Numbered from the stretch's first letter, positions 9,805 to 21,477 are shown. The stretch is 37,335 bases of DNA from Tieghemiomyces parasiticus (GCA_027575765.1 JANBPT010000413.1:1-37335), one strand, 5' to 3'. A program made the numbers and translations. Notes: generated from the sequence alone by a model not told the origin.

Positions 9805-12074
9805 ATGGCCCACCACCACCACACCCAGCCTCGGTCTGGATTCGGGGCGAGTACCGCACCGACTGTGCAGCCCTGGCGCCCCGCTTTTTCCCTCGGCCCG
9901 GCCGAACGTCGGCCCACTACCTGCAATCCATTCATTGACGAGAACCTCTTCACCCAACGGCCTCGGATTACCGATCCGTTGACCGCCCCCACCACAGGTC
10001 CTCCGCCTAACCACCCTTCGCTCTCCACTAAGCCACCGAGTTTCGCACTGGACGGGTCCTTTCATAGAGCCGACCTTGCCTTTAAGAAGGAACCCCCATT
10101 GTTTAGCGGTTTAGGTAGCGGAACAGGAACCCTGGACGAGCCGTCGCTACTGTTTAGAAGCCACGACGACGAGGGGGACGACCTAGGCCTAGATGATGCC
10201 CCATTTGATCTGGCCCTTGACATTGGACGTATTCCCGCGCCAGACTCGGCGCCTTCGGCTGCGGTGACCGAGCCCGTGAGCACTTCGGCGGCCGGGAAGC
10301 GGCCCGCTACATCTCCTCATACGCCCCTGCCCCCTCGACCTTACATGGATAACGCTTCCGGCACTCCACCACGATGTAAGTAGGCGGTCGGAGTTAAGAA
10401 ATTCACAGACCCATTTCAAAGGGGATTGGGCGGGCGTCGGCCCCCGGCTCTGTGCCACCCTCATAAGCGTTGGCCACTTGTCCACCGTTTCTTTAGCCGA
10501 ATCGAGATCCGATTTTACCTAACGGCTCTGAAACCTCATTCTGACGTGCCAACACCACCCACCAGTCCATACCCCGCGCAATCACCACATCCGCGCCGTC
10601 GGTAGCAGCAGCAATCTCCGCGGTACGTCCTCCGCCAATCCACGGCCCCTCTTACGGTCCCCCGCCTCTTTCAGTCTTGATGACGCCAGCGAACCTGAAG
10701 CGTCGCCCAGTTTCCGCAAGGTCCCCACACAACGGGTCACGCCAGATTTTCCCACCGGTCCGGTCAGTACGACGGAAACCCTGTGGCCTGCGCTGGTTCC
10801 AGATGCTGGTAGCGAGGATGAATTTGATCCGGCCTTGGATATCGGAACCATCATCACTGAAGCTGAACTGCTGGCCACCCGTGAGAAAATGGGCCTGGCC
10901 GGGTCCGCTCGCCAGCGGGAAATCCTCGAAGGTTACCTACATGAGCTGCTCATGGCAAACCGATCGGCACCCCAGGCGGCCGATGATGAACCGGCCGTGT
11001 ACATTGGCAAAGAAATTACCATACTTGTCAACTTTGTAAGTTCGAAATCGAAGCTGTTTTATCCTAATACGCCTCGTTGGACCTTTGCAACGATGGATGG
11101 TCCGGCCGCCAGCCTTGCCTAATTCATTAATTCCCCAATCCCTACCCATCCCCTACTTCCCTTCGCCGGCAACCGATACTTCGACCCTGCAGTATACCAT
11201 GGGCAAGGGTGAGCTCCAGGTCTACCCTGATAAGCTCCGTTGGAGGGGTCGGGTACTTTCCTTCGGATCACCAACCACGGCCGGATCAGGCCCAACCTCG
11301 GAAGCCGAGTCGTCGATACCGGCGTCTCCGCAGTTCTCTGCTGAAAGCGTCGACCCGTTATCGTCACAGCCGGCCCACCTCGTGTGGCCCCTCGCACGGT
11401 TCGGTGCGGTACGTTGCAAACATCTCTCAGAGACGGAATCTCTGATCATGTTGAGCCTAGACGACCAGCTGGGCCTCCAGTTGATGTTGGACGGAACCAC
11501 ACCGAATCAGTCAGACGAAGCTGACCGACTGGCCTCGCTGCTCACCAGCAGCTGCCAACGCCCCAGGCCGCTACTTTCCCCGGTCGACCAGTCGCGTCCC
11601 ACCACGCCCGCCGCTAGCAAACGCAGCTCGGCCCCGCTCACGACATATCGTAGCCCAGCTGACACCGGCCGCTCCCTCGCCGACCTGGAGGCCCGTCTGG
11701 GTCGCGATCCCGATTTCCGGCAGCGCCTTCACGCGCTACAAAAAAATCGCAACGACCAAATTGAAGCAGCCCAGCGGCATTACTACGAAGAGGTTCGGCG
11801 GCTTTCGCGCACGATGCCCTCCACGATCGGGACGCGCTTCCTGACCCTCCAACGGCTCGGCAGCGATATTCCAGGTTCTCCGCGAGCCCGTGAGATCCCC
11901 GAGTGCACTCTCTGCTACACCGCCGCCCAAACCCATATTATCCGGCCCTGCGGCCACCAGCTATGCCGCGGGTGTGCCGACCGGATCCAAAGCATGTCGG
12001 CTAAACAGTGTCCGTGGGACCGCAACCCTTACGACATGATCGAGCCCCGCACGCCCGAAACTCCTACTACCTAG
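9805..12074 (+). CDS. RING-finger protein with C3HC3D RING and possible PTB/PH-like domain
   Basis: Three exons, 9805-10375, 10566-11035 and 11193-12074, in phase, giving 640 residues. The N-terminal ~330 residues are low-complexity (Pro/Ser/Thr/Asp-rich) and carry two related acidic motifs, FDLALDIGRI and FDPALDIGTI, about 100 residues apart. Around 335-460 a pattern KGELQVYPDKLRWRG ... WPLARFGAV ... LGLQLML resembles an IRS-type PTB/PH-like strand order (inference). A coiled, charged stretch (RLHALQKNRNDQIEAAQRHY) precedes the C-terminal RING (585-625): C-x2-C, then RPCGHQLCRGC, then CPWD. The eighth zinc ligand is Asp instead of Cys, as in RBX1-type RINGs. RING proteins are usually E3 ubiquitin ligases. 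The substrate and pathway are unknown. The open frame across 10566-10680 makes an extra intron there unlikely, although a GTACGT occurs at 10623. Confidence 0.82.
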
Positions 12075-12574
12075 ATCATCCGGCTGCCTAGGGTGGCTTG
12101 ATGGCTGGCACCGACGAGGTCGCCGTATGCTGCATGCTAAAGGGAGGTGAGTTTGATCAAAGTCGACGAGTGGTGATAGGCACGCGCGTATCAACTAGCG
12201 TGCTTTGACGAAGCCCCTGAAGCAGGAGATTGCGCCTTTAATCTTGACTAATGATACGCGATGGGGAATAAACGAACGCTAAGATGTCTATTAAAACCAA
12301 ATAAAATAACTGGCCTGGCAGTGCCTTACTTGACCACCCATACCGCAGCACCACCCTGGCGAGGCTCCGGCTGGGCGCTCCGCCCTACGACGCTAGAATG
12401 GTTACGTAGGCACCATGGGGTCCTTACACTCAGGGTTATGTGGGGCGCTATTCGCCCTCTCTACCCCTGCTGTGTTGAACCGGCCTAAGCCATGCGATGA
12501 CCTGGATCTTTACTTCCTTACCAATATTACCTGCTTTCCAATTTCCTTTCATCCTAGCATTGACTACGTGAGAC
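12075..12574. other. Intergenic region with two AATAAA motifs
   Basis: 500 bp between the RING gene and COQ6. AATAAA occurs at 12267-12272 and 12300-12305, about 200 nt after the RING stop codon, and is the likely 3' end signal. A small plus-strand frame at 12415-12657 overlaps the COQ6 start in another frame and has no support. Confidence 0.5.
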
Positions 12575-14645
12575 ATGAGCTCCCGCATTCTACTTCGTTC
12601 GGGCCAGCGTTGGGCCTACCGGCTACAGCCTCTATCTGGTCACCACGGGCTGCTTAATCGGCATGGCGCAGCGTCCGCCTACAGCGTAGCGTCCGCCAGG
12701 ACCGAACTGTTTGACGTGGTCATCGTCGGTGGTGGAATCGCCGGGGCTACGTTGGCCCGCGGACTAGGTAAGGCATTAGGCCGTTTCCAACTTTGGTAGC
12801 TCAGACGGACGGAGTTGACGCGGACTTTCGATCCAGTCTACGTCTCTCTTTTATTGACCGCGCTAGACCAGCGGACTGGCCTCTGCTCCGTGAATCGTGT
12901 GCTAACCCTTGCTCGTGGATACATCGCCTTACGTATTTATCACCCCCCCTCCGTCCTCAATCGCCCCAACGCAGGTGCGAACCCAGTGCTGCGAGGCCGC
13001 AAGGTTGCTATGGTGGAGTCGTCGGACTTAAGTAAGGTCCGCAATTGGGACGGCAGTAACTTGAACACCGTCTATTCGAACCGCACCGTATCCATCACCC
13101 CGGCCTCGCAAACTACGCTGACCGCCTGCGGGGTCTGGTCTGAAGTGGACCAGTCGCGCATTCAGCCATATTGTGAGATGCACGTCTGGGACGGGGTATC
13201 CAATGGTCAAGTCAATTTCAATTCACGCGACTTGACCAGCCCCGAGACGCTGGCAGCCGCCAGCCGTAGAGACGGCCACGAGGGAGCTCCCATGGCCTGG
13301 ATCATGGAGAACCTCAATCTTCACCGTGCCGCCCTCCGTGCCCTCGACCGGCCCGTCGCGGCCAAGACTGTCGAAGTTATGGACCAGACGCGTGTCGAAA
13401 CCATCACAACCGGGTTGGCCGCTTCCCTTTCCCACGATACCGACCCGGCCGTGCCGTCGGAGTGGCCCCGGGTACATCTGTCGTCCGGCCGTACCCTCGC
13501 CGCCCGCCTCCTGGTTGGCGCTGACGGGGCCAACTCGCCTGTACGCAACTATTCCAAGATCGGATCTGCTGGTTGGCCATACGAGCAGCACGGGATCGTG
13601 GCCACCCTTAAGTTGGAAGATTCCATGGTGAACACTGCGGCCTGGCAGCGGTTCCTGCCAACAGGCCCCGTGGCAATCCTCCCCGTAAGTGGACAAAGGA
13701 TTGGTCCGAGTGGGATGCTGGCCTTGAGCTAAAGTTCGGCGACGGTGCTGGTTTACCTTTGCGATCTAATACCCTTCATTTTTTTCGTGCTCCTCCGCCT
13801 TCTCATACCCTTTCATCTGACCAGATGCCCAATAATTACGCAGCCCTCGTGTGGTCCATGGATAAGGCCCACGTACCCGGCCTCAAAGCGCTCAACGAAG
13901 CGGACTTCGCCACAGCTCTCAACGTGGCGCTGCGCCTCCCCTTTGAGGATCTCCAGTATCTGCTTGACCACCTTGGTAGTGACCGCCTTAATCTAACCGC
14001 AGAGTACGGTCAGTCTCTGGCGGCTATCGCCGACACACCAAGCAACTCGCCTCGCGCCTCTTCCCTACCGCCATGGGTTGCCCGCGTCGAGCCCCACAGC
14101 CGGGCCTCCTTCCCTTATAAGTTGCAACACGCTGACAGGTACATTGGTCAGCGCGTGGCCCTGATTGGCGACGCGGCGCACACCGTCCACCCTCTAGCCG
14201 GCCAGGGGCTCAACCTAGGTATGCTTGACGTGGCCAGTCTCCTGCGGGTTCTGGAGACCGCCGTGTTGAACGGTCAGGATATCGGCGACTATAACTGCCT
14301 GTTGGGGTACTCGTCCGAGCGCTATTTCCCTAATCTGGCCATGGTCGGCGCCGTGGATAAATTGCAACGCCTGTTCTCCACATCATTCGGACCCCTCGCC
14401 GCCGTCCGATCGTTGGGCCTGAACGCGGTCAACCATTTCCCGTTACTCAAGGTAAGTTGGTACCATACGAAAAAGGAAAGGAAAAGGGAGGGGGGTGCCA
14501 TTTTAGGAAGGCCATGATTGCATGACGGTCTTGCCGCCAAGCCTGAGGATAGTTACCCGGCTAGATGGCTCACGCGGTTGAAATGTACTATTTGCTTTCC
14601 GCCCACATCTTACAGAACGAATTCGTAAAAGTGGCCATGGGCTAG
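12575..14645 (+). CDS. coq6: COQ6, flavin-dependent monooxygenase of ubiquinone synthesis
   Basis: Four exons, 12575-12767, 12975-13684, 13825-14451 and 14616-14645, in phase, giving 519 residues; the last exon encodes only NEFVKVAMG. The N-terminal ~42 residues are Arg/Ser/Leu-rich without acidic residues, a mitochondrial presequence. The FAD-binding GGGIAG follows at 52-57. Other family landmarks are the SNRTVSITPAS segment, WDGVSNGQVNF, IMENLNLHRAAL, the GADGANSPVR motif, WQRFLPTGPVAILP, and the second FAD/NADH motif GDAAHTVHPLAGQG (416-429). COQ6 works in the matrix-side CoQ synthome, hydroxylating C5 of the polyprenylated ring with electrons from ferredoxin. Sequence order and spacing match human COQ6 throughout. 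The gene converges with rpp1: the stop codons are 192 bp apart, and an ATTAAA at 14750 may serve as its polyadenylation signal. Confidence 0.96.
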
Positions 14646-14814
14646 TGCGCATCTAGAAGGCCTGCGGGTACATCACACCTGGCCTCGCATAAAACAACGT
14701 CCGCCAAAAACATGTTCCTGCACGTTAAGCAGCCGGCGACAGTGCCCCTATTAAAATCACCACACGTACACCTTCGATACACTAAAGTCTGATTCACCAA
14801 CGCCGTACAATCCG

Positions 14815-14820
14815 TTTATT
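14815..14820 (-). terminator. AATAAA polyadenylation signal of rpp1
   Basis: TTTATT on the plus strand, 18 nt beyond the rpp1 stop codon. It lies inside the short convergent interval with COQ6, so the two 3' ends may overlap. Confidence 0.55.
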
Positions 14821-14837
14821 AGGGCTTGCGTCGCCGG

Positions 14838-15968
14838 CTATCCGACGCGGGCCTTCTTTCCCTTCCCGTGGGTGATCCCAGCGGGTCCCCGCTTGGCCGT
14901 GGCGTCATCAGCCCCTTGGTTCTCACCTGGGATGGTAGGATTTTCGCTGACAGCCATGACGGCGGACTTGTGGGTATATCGGCGGGTCTCGGCATGGTAA
15001 AGCACGCTACGGGGCCCAGTCGTGAGCCCTGATTTCATGACGGACATGCTTTGCTCGAAAAGGTTACCCAAGTTCATTACGTCGTAGGGCCCGCGCAGTT
15101 CTAGGGCGCGGGTGGCATTGCTCGAAAATATAAGGTTTTTACCGCCAGTCAGCCGGAACAGATCGTGGCCCCAGTTGAGAAGCTGCCGGCGGGCGGTCGA
15201 GTTACGCAAGCAGTCGCCGTAGTTGAGCTCAAAGTGGACACCCCGGCTAACGGCCACGCCGACCGTCGTGTGCTTGAGCCGAATTTCATGACGCTCTGCA
15301 AGATTAAACGTAATGATGTCTACCTCTGCATTCTCACAGACCCAGTCGAAACTTGCATTGTCGAGCGGCTGGACGGCCACGATGTCGTAGTCGAGCTTGT
15401 TGAGGGCCACCATGTCCTTTGAAGGGGGGCGGTGCGGTGACACGGGGATGAAGTAGTGGTCAGTAAGTGGGTTAGCAAACGTCTCCCGGAGAATTATTAC
15501 ATGCCCGTGTCCCCGTGCTGTTAGAGGTGGTGGCAGCCCAAAGACGATGTCTCCCCTCCTCCCTCCTTTTGGTACGCTGCGCGCATTTCACGCACCACTC
15601 CCCAGAGGGGGGATACTTACTGCCTTGCTCGGTATTCCGGGTTTATCGGCCACCACGGTGATGCGACGGAGCTGATAAATGGAGGTCACATCGGCAGACC
15701 GGTGGGTGAAGGCCTTGCCGAGCATCAACGGGGTCGCTCCGCGGTCGTGCCGAGCCGAGGGTTGGCCGGACCTGGCCAGCGTGAATGTCTTGATAGGAGC
15801 AATGTTTCGAAGATTGATGGGGCTGGTAACAATCTGGCTAAAGGCTACCACCTGGTAGCCGAGATCATAGGCCTGCTGGACGAGTCCCTCAGCCTGCGCC
15901 AGCGCCGCCCGGTCCTCGACCGGGCGTCTGTCCACCATCGGGTATGCGAGATTAAGGTCGCAAAACAT
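14838..15968 (-). CDS. rpp1: RNase P/MRP protein subunit p30 (Rpp1/RPP30)
   Basis: Two exons, 15968-15621 and 15416-14838, joined in phase 0, giving 308 residues. The donor is GTAAGT; the acceptor precedes DMVALNKLDYDIVAV. RPP30 features in order: start MFCDLNLAY, GYQVVAFSQIV, then LRRITVVADKPG, DYDIVAVQPLDNASF, the VDIITFNLAER segment, and GVHFELNYGDCLRNSTARRQ. GKNLIFSSNA, ELRGPYDVMNLG and SVLYHAETRR complete the match. The protein has a TIM-barrel-like PHP fold and is a core subunit of nuclear RNase P (pre-tRNA 5' processing) and RNase MRP (pre-rRNA processing). The C-terminal tail is basic (HGKGKKARVG). The gene is divergent from the SmE gene, with start codons 361 bp apart. Confidence 0.95.
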
Positions 15969-16329
15969 AGCTGCGAGGAAAGTGTGTGAGTGGAAGGGAA
16001 CGGGATTGAATAAGGGAGATGTCTATGTGGACAGCGGCCGAATCTGGGGTGAGTGGGCATCTGTAGTGTGCGCTTCGAAAGGAATCGACTCGGGGGCCAG
16101 GCATGCATGGTCAATCCCTCCTAAGCCGCCGGTTTTTTTTCCTGCCGCTCCGCGCCCCCCCCCCATGTGCCGTAGCTCGTACCGGCCAAGGTCCGCCGAC
16201 GTTGAGGGCGCGTAGACCAAATCAGTAGTTACCCAATGCGGCACTCGTCACTTCACGCATTACATTCCATTTTACCATCTTACACTTGTTATCAGCATCC
16301 CTCCACTTTCTCCTCCCCTCAATACCACC
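15969..16329. promoter_or_regulatory. Divergent promoter region between rpp1 and the SmE gene
   Basis: 361 bp between two outward start codons, with a T8 tract and a C10 tract near 16133-16164. The side next to the SmE ATG is a long C/T-rich leader (about 16290-16325). No TATA box was seen. Confidence 0.5.
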
Positions 16330-16974
16330 ATGTCGGCTAACAACAAGGACGCGCGGATTATGATCCCGCCGATCAATGTCATCTTTCGGAATCTCCAGAA
16401 CAAAAGCCGGGTCAGCGTTTGGCTGTTTGACCAAGTCAGCGCGCGCATCGAAGGCACTATTATTGTAAGTGTTTGGGGTGACCAGCCCGTGCTGGCTACG
16501 GCGGGACCAAGAACCCTCGTCGCAGCAAGTGAGGGGCCCTGCCCAGGTCGCTGAGACTACACTGCTGTGACGAAGTTGCCATTGGTAAAGTGCTATGGAT
16601 AGACTATTCCAATTTTCATTTCTGTGCTGCGACTGACCACTGACCCTTCTCACTCTGCCCTTGGGTTCTATTGATGTAGGGATTCGACGAGTTCATGAAC
16701 CTCGTTCTCGATGACGCCGTCGAAGTGCACCTCAAGAAGAAGACACGCAAGATCCTAGGTAGGGCCTTTTGGCGCATAATTCGGCCGTGTTTTTTTGCAG
16801 CGGCTGAGATGTTAATTTCAGTCTACGGGTACTGTTGATACTCTACGTCTGGACTCTCCGCACCGTTCCTACATTAACGTACAGCCCCATTTCCACCGCC
16901 ACTCTGCCCCTCTACAATTAGGTCGCACTCTACTTAAGGGTGAGAACATAACGCTGATCCAGACGGTCCAGTAA
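16330..16974 (+). CDS. Small nuclear ribonucleoprotein E (SmE)
   Basis: Three exons, 16330-16464, 16680-16758 and 16922-16974, in phase, giving 88 residues (human SmE has 92). The ATG is in CCACCATGT. Sm motif 1 spans [17 protein letters not shown] and [16 protein letters not shown]; Sm motif 2 is the C-terminal [11 protein letters not shown], preceded by the SmE-typical [12 protein letters not shown]. SmE is part of the heptameric Sm ring (D1, D2, D3, B, E, F, G) on the U1, U2, U4 and U5 snRNAs and is needed for snRNP assembly and splicing. The close match across the whole length leaves little doubt. Confidence 0.96.
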
Positions 16975-17700
16975 GGCATTGCCGGCGAGATTGCGTGCAT
17001 CAGCTCTTTGTAATTCCAACAGCCACTATTCGGCGAGTAAACCCACCATGTCTGTGCTTCATTCTGACTAGTAAATAAACCCAGAGCGGATCTTTATTTT
17101 GAGGAGCTTGAATGTAGCTGCTTTAACTTCATAGCATCGACCTGGGAGTTTTAGTGATTAATATCACGATTCTGTTAGCTGATGGCAGGGAACCATGCCG
17201 TGGGTAAGCTTGCCTGTAGAGCATTAGGATAGCCCGCGGGCTCCGGACTGCGAAGCGGAAGAATATGTAGCGCCAGGCAGGCAAAGCTTGGTCGTTCCTC
17301 TACTGTAACAAGTACATGAAAATCACGTGACGGAATCCCTCGCAGGGCGGCCGTCGGTGAGGCTAGGCTTTTGTAATAGCAAGGGGGTGCATATTCTACC
17401 CTCCCTAAAAAGCAAAAGAAAAAAATAGAATATAACCACATACCGTCGGCGAATGTGCCTGGCCGCTCTGGGTCTCGAGAAGGTTCATGCGTAGCCTATT
17501 GTCCCTCTCCCCCCCCCCATGAACACACCTGGAACACAGTTTTTAGTCGCTAACATCGTTTCGTCGTCGGGCAACAATATCTCCCGGACCCCATTCCAAC
17601 CTATCACCCCCACCTTCAGCCCCAATTAGGCTCATTTGACCGTCCACCAAATTTGTCGACGACTTCCCCAACGGATTATCCCTCCACTGTCCCTATTCTA
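16975..17700. other. Intergenic region between the SmE gene and mak11
   Basis: 726 bp with a polyadenylation motif near the left end and a long C/T-rich leader before mak11. Small minus-strand frames have no support. Confidence 0.5.
17074..17079 (+). terminator. AATAAA polyadenylation signal of the SmE gene
   Basis: AATAAA 100 nt after the SmE stop codon, followed by a T-rich stretch. Confidence 0.5.
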
Positions 17701-19497
17701 ATGTCGCCACGTAAAAAGCAGAAGGTCTCCGAATCGAGCAAGGCTGTCGTGAATGGCGAGGGCTCGAAGACGCTTGCCAAGGCAGATAATGGTCTCTTCG
17801 TCGCATCAGCAGGCACCTATGAGCGTATCCTGTACGGTGTCAAGGGTGAGTGGGCCACGACAGACACCCCAGCCAAAGTTGATAGCAAGGAGACCCTTCC
17901 CCAGCTCCGGATGGAACTCATCTTCAGTTTTCCCGCTCACATTGGCGTCATTAAGGCCGTAGCCGCAGGCGACCGCTTTCTGGCCTCGGGTGGCGTCGAC
18001 GAACAAATCAAGTAAGCGCCTGCAGCCCGACAGCTGACCCACATCCGGGTCCGTCATTACAACCCCGCGAGCACGATAGCTTACTGAATCGTACGTCCGA
18101 GCTTCTTATCGCTGGCACCTGTCTCGATATACGCGACGACTAACCCACACCTGCCTTGATCCTTTGCTACAATGCTTACACACACACACCTTACCTACGA
18201 CGCGGCATTTCCTGCTCACCAGGCTGTTCGACCTAGGCAAGCGGTATGAAATCGGTACCCTTATGGAGCACCAGGGCACCATCACCACGATTGAATTCTA
18301 CGGCAAGTCGCACATGATCACCGGTGGCGAGGATGGCCTCATCATCGTCTGGCGGACCAAAGATTGGGAGTCCCTGGTCGCCATGAAGGGTCACAAGTAA
18401 GTACTACGCCGCATCGTCGGGTTGAGCAGAGAGGGGGAGGAGCACAGGTTCCCTAAGTGACACCAATCTCTGCCCACCGCAAAATGGCTAATCTGTACCC
18501 CAACGATCCGTTCACTCCCAACTTGGCCATCTACAGGGGCCGCGTCAACGACATCGCTGTGCACCCGTCGGGCCGCCTGGCCTTGTCTGTATCAAGCGAC
18601 CGGACCATCCGCGTGTGGAATCTTTTGACTGGCCGTAAGGCCAGCGCCTACAAAATCGGCCGCGAGGGCCTGGTGATCAAGTGGTTGGCCGATGCCAAGC
18701 GCTACATGATCCTGACCGACCGCGAGCTGCTCATCTACGAAGTGGCGGTAAGTGCTACGCTGCGAACCTAGTCTATGGACGGGAACCGAAGACAGGGGAT
18801 GAGAGCTCTCGAGAGGGTAACCAATCATCTGGCCGTAGCTTACCTTGGCTTTTCTAACGTCGCCCACTATCACCACCTTGGTCTACCACCCTGTTGTCTA
18901 CCCGTAGAGCGGCACTATGGTACACTCCATCACACTGCCAGGCCGGATTCACGTCATACGTAGCGTGGTGGACCCTCGGGATCCGGCGAAGGAGTACATT
19001 CTATGCGGCGCGGAGAACAAGCGGCTATACATTTACAACGCAGACACCTACGATTTGATCACCTCACCCCAACTGCATGAGAACCGGTAAGTTATAGCTG
19101 CGCCACCGCATGTCCTCAATCGAATGTCCCTACCGAGACCCCCCCCGCTTGGTCTATTTTAATTTCCGATGTGGACACATGCGTACCATTGGCCCAGTCT
19201 CCGATGAGTATCACTAACCCCCTCCTCCTACTCGCATCTCTTATTGCTCGTCGTAACTCCCCCCCTCCCCCTTGTACGATCCTCTTCAGGCTTCGGGCAG
19301 TCGATACGGTCAAGGTGTCACATCCTACTGACTCCACGGCCAGCGAAGCACTGATCACTACTGCATCCTCCGACGGTAAAATCCGGGTATGGAGCCTCCA
19401 TGGCCTGCTGGAGGCCCAGACGGACGCTTCCCAGCCGCCGTCGCCACTTGGGGAGTATGACACGGGCTGCCGGTTGACGTGCATGACCGCTTCCTGA
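17701..19497 (+). CDS. mak11: WD40 protein Mak11/PAK1IP1, 60S ribosome biogenesis
   Basis: Five exons, 17701-18011, 18223-18396, 18537-18747, 18908-19086 and 19290-19497, in phase, giving 360 residues. I start at the first ATG, MSPRKKQKVSES, whose basic start fits nuclear import. WD repeats are visible as GTYERILYGVKG, AAGDRFLASGGVDEQIKLFDL, HMITGGEDGLIIVW, HPSGRLALSVSSDRTIRVWNL and ITTASSDGKIRVWSL. The KGRVNDIAVHPSG segment is characteristic of Mak11/PAK1IP1. The yeast protein helps load Rlp24 on pre-60S particles in the nucleolus; the animal orthologue also binds the kinase PAK1. It is shorter than yeast Mak11 (468 residues) because it lacks a long C-terminal extension. Four of the donors are GTAAGT or GTAAGC. 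Confidence 0.9.
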
Positions 19498-20818
19498 GCT
19501 TTTACTGAACCCCTTGATTTTATGTTGATCTTCGATGGACACTGCCGTCGTCAATGAATGCCTGCATTTTTCCATCAGTATACTGTTGCGCGTCACTAAA
19601 TTTTTGGTTTGATAAGTAGCGATTGTAATTCAAGATGGGGTTATACCGGTGGCTGGGTCCAATGTGTAACGTTAGGTGACTTTTTTATAGCTCCAGTGTT
19701 AGTGACTAGGCAACAGTAGTCGGAGTTGATGAAGCCCGCAAGGCAGGACGTAATGGAGGCTGTCGAACTAACGTCGAGCATTCGGGATGTTGAGGTCCTC
19801 CTCAGAAAGAGGTTAGACTTGTAGTTGGGTATTGATTGGGCCTGATCGCACCGAGATTTCCTACTTCGGAGCCAGAAAATTGGTGGGGGGCCACTCCTTT
19901 CCATATCATGGACAATCGTATTGAAGCTTTGACGAGCGATCGACGACGGCCGGGTAACGTCTCACTTCCACCCCCTAACATGAGCTGCTATCTCACCGTG
20001 CTAGGCCTGCGGGCGACTAGAATTGCCGGTACGAATCGATTGAAGTTAATCTAGGTGTAGTGGCTCCCCATTTTTATCATACGCTTACCACCCCCTCCAG
20101 TATGTTCTCAGATAGCTTCCCCCGTCAACATAGTGGGCGAATTCGCTCAGAGCCGCTGTTGATCAATAGACCTGCCCCAGCTTGTTGGGAAATCAAGTCT
20201 ATGACCCAGGAACACGCGCCGGGTCGATTGACGTAGGTGCACCGCTGTAGGCTGTAAGAGTGAGCCTAAGATTGGGGATGGGAAAGTCGATCGCGTTGAG
20301 TTGGACCATGACCCAGCCTGCGGCCTCAGTTTCAGAGTCCAGCGACATATTATGTTCCAAACTGAAGTTCATCCTCAAGGGTGAATTGCCGGCCTTCCAA
20401 ATCCACCAATCCATTGCTCCACCGATTACCCGCTCGCAGTTGACCCCTGTCTCGAAAAATGTTCAGCACCATCCACCCACTGACCGCTCTATTCATTACA
20501 TGTTTCCACAGTGTACACATACTGACATGACCGTCACTGCGGTTCGATGTGCATTAAATGGACCCATGAAATTGGTCCTACCAACAGACGCCAAGTGTAC
20601 ACGGACGTATAAAATCAATGCCCCTCCCCGGGAGAACCTGCTCTTTCATTGTCCAACCCCGTATCACGACCACCGCCGCTTTCTCTCTACACCTGCCTTA
20701 CATCTAGCTTCCGATCATACTGTCAGCCCCCGGCACCACTGATGTACTCGTTCGGCAACCACTTCTACATGTTCAGTACACCAGCCCTCATCCCAACTCT
20801 ACACTACTAATCCCCACC
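19498..20818. other. Intergenic region, no supported gene
   Basis: 1.3 kb. The longest plus-strand frame here (from about 20278 to 20742) lacks a good initiation context, signal peptide or known domain. No RNA gene, repeat or canonical polyadenylation signal for mak11 was recognised. Confidence 0.45.
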
Positions 20819-21022
20819 ATGGAGGTTGTCACTACCCACTTGATTGTTCTGGCCGCCTGTCTATTAACTGTTATTGCTCGGAGTATACCCAATGAAATGA
20901 GCGTTGCACCCCGGATAGTTAAAGGGAAGGTGGGTGATGAGAGAAGCCCCGAATCGCCTGGTGGATACGTCAAGGTTGACAGTAAATATCGTGAGAAGAA
21001 TTTCGGACACAGTGCATATTAA
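20819..21022 (+). CDS. Small candidate secreted peptide, 67 residues
   Basis: A short frame with a good initiation context (CACCATGG). It starts MEVVTTHLIVLAACLLTVIA, a plausible signal peptide of about 22 residues, followed by a short charged mature part with Lys, Arg, Glu, Asp and Ser and no cysteine. AATAAA lies 75 nt after the stop, so a compact transcript is plausible. An alternative is that GTGGGT near 20929 is a splice donor and the protein continues differently. I recognise no family. Fungi encode many such small secreted proteins, but here the evidence is only the leader, start context and polyadenylation motif. Confidence 0.4.
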   Translation: MEVVTTHLIVLAACLLTVIARSIPNEMSVAPRIVKGKVGDERSPESPGGYVKVDSKYREKNFGHSAY

Positions 21023-21097
21023 ATTTTACGCGCTCTACGCCCGAGAGAGGTATGGGGTCATTATTACCGCCAGACCAAACCCTAGTAAAGCCCCGCC

Positions 21098-21103
21098 AAT
21101 AAA
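21098..21103 (+). terminator. AATAAA polyadenylation signal after the small peptide gene
   Basis: AATAAA, 75 nt downstream of the TAA stop and immediately before an AT microsatellite. Confidence 0.4.
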
Positions 21104-21106
21104 TCC

Positions 21107-21124
21107 ATATATATATATATATAT
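21107..21124. repeat. (AT)9 microsatellite
   Basis: Nine uninterrupted AT dinucleotides. Confidence 0.9.
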
Positions 21125-21427
21125 CAATTATTGTTTACAGTTACTTTAATGGCTTGATCCCGGTTGGGTAGCAAAGGAGCCCTTTCCACATCCACGGGCC
21201 AGCTCCTATTTCGTGGCAGAACCTTCCAGCATTAGTTAGCAAAAAATGACCGCTTGAGGCTCAACCACGGGGTCACCTGTATGGCGGGCAGCACGTGGTG
21301 CCGTCATTGATAGGCACCAAACACCCCCCTCCCACCCCGTTCCGCCGATCGAGCTGACCGGTAGCGTCAAGTAATCCTCGGTGTCAACCAAGCCGTCCTC
21401 GGCCAGATGGTTCTTAGTTGCGCCTTT

Positions 21428-21433
21428 TTTATT
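21428..21433 (-). terminator. AATAAA polyadenylation signal of cbp3
   Basis: TTTATT on the plus strand, 44 nt past the cbp3 stop codon. Confidence 0.55.
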
Positions 21434-21477
21434 AACCGCCCCATTTGGAACCTGGGGGTTTCATTCTATACTAGCTT

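Noticed and set aside
10623..10674. Possible 52-nt intron in the RING gene (GTACGT ... CTTTCAG)
   Set aside because: The reading frame is open straight through, and removing it breaks phase with both neighbouring exons.
20260..20742. 160-codon plus-strand frame
   Set aside because: It begins on GTG, has no recognisable motif, and lies in an intergenic stretch without splice signals or a polyadenylation motif.
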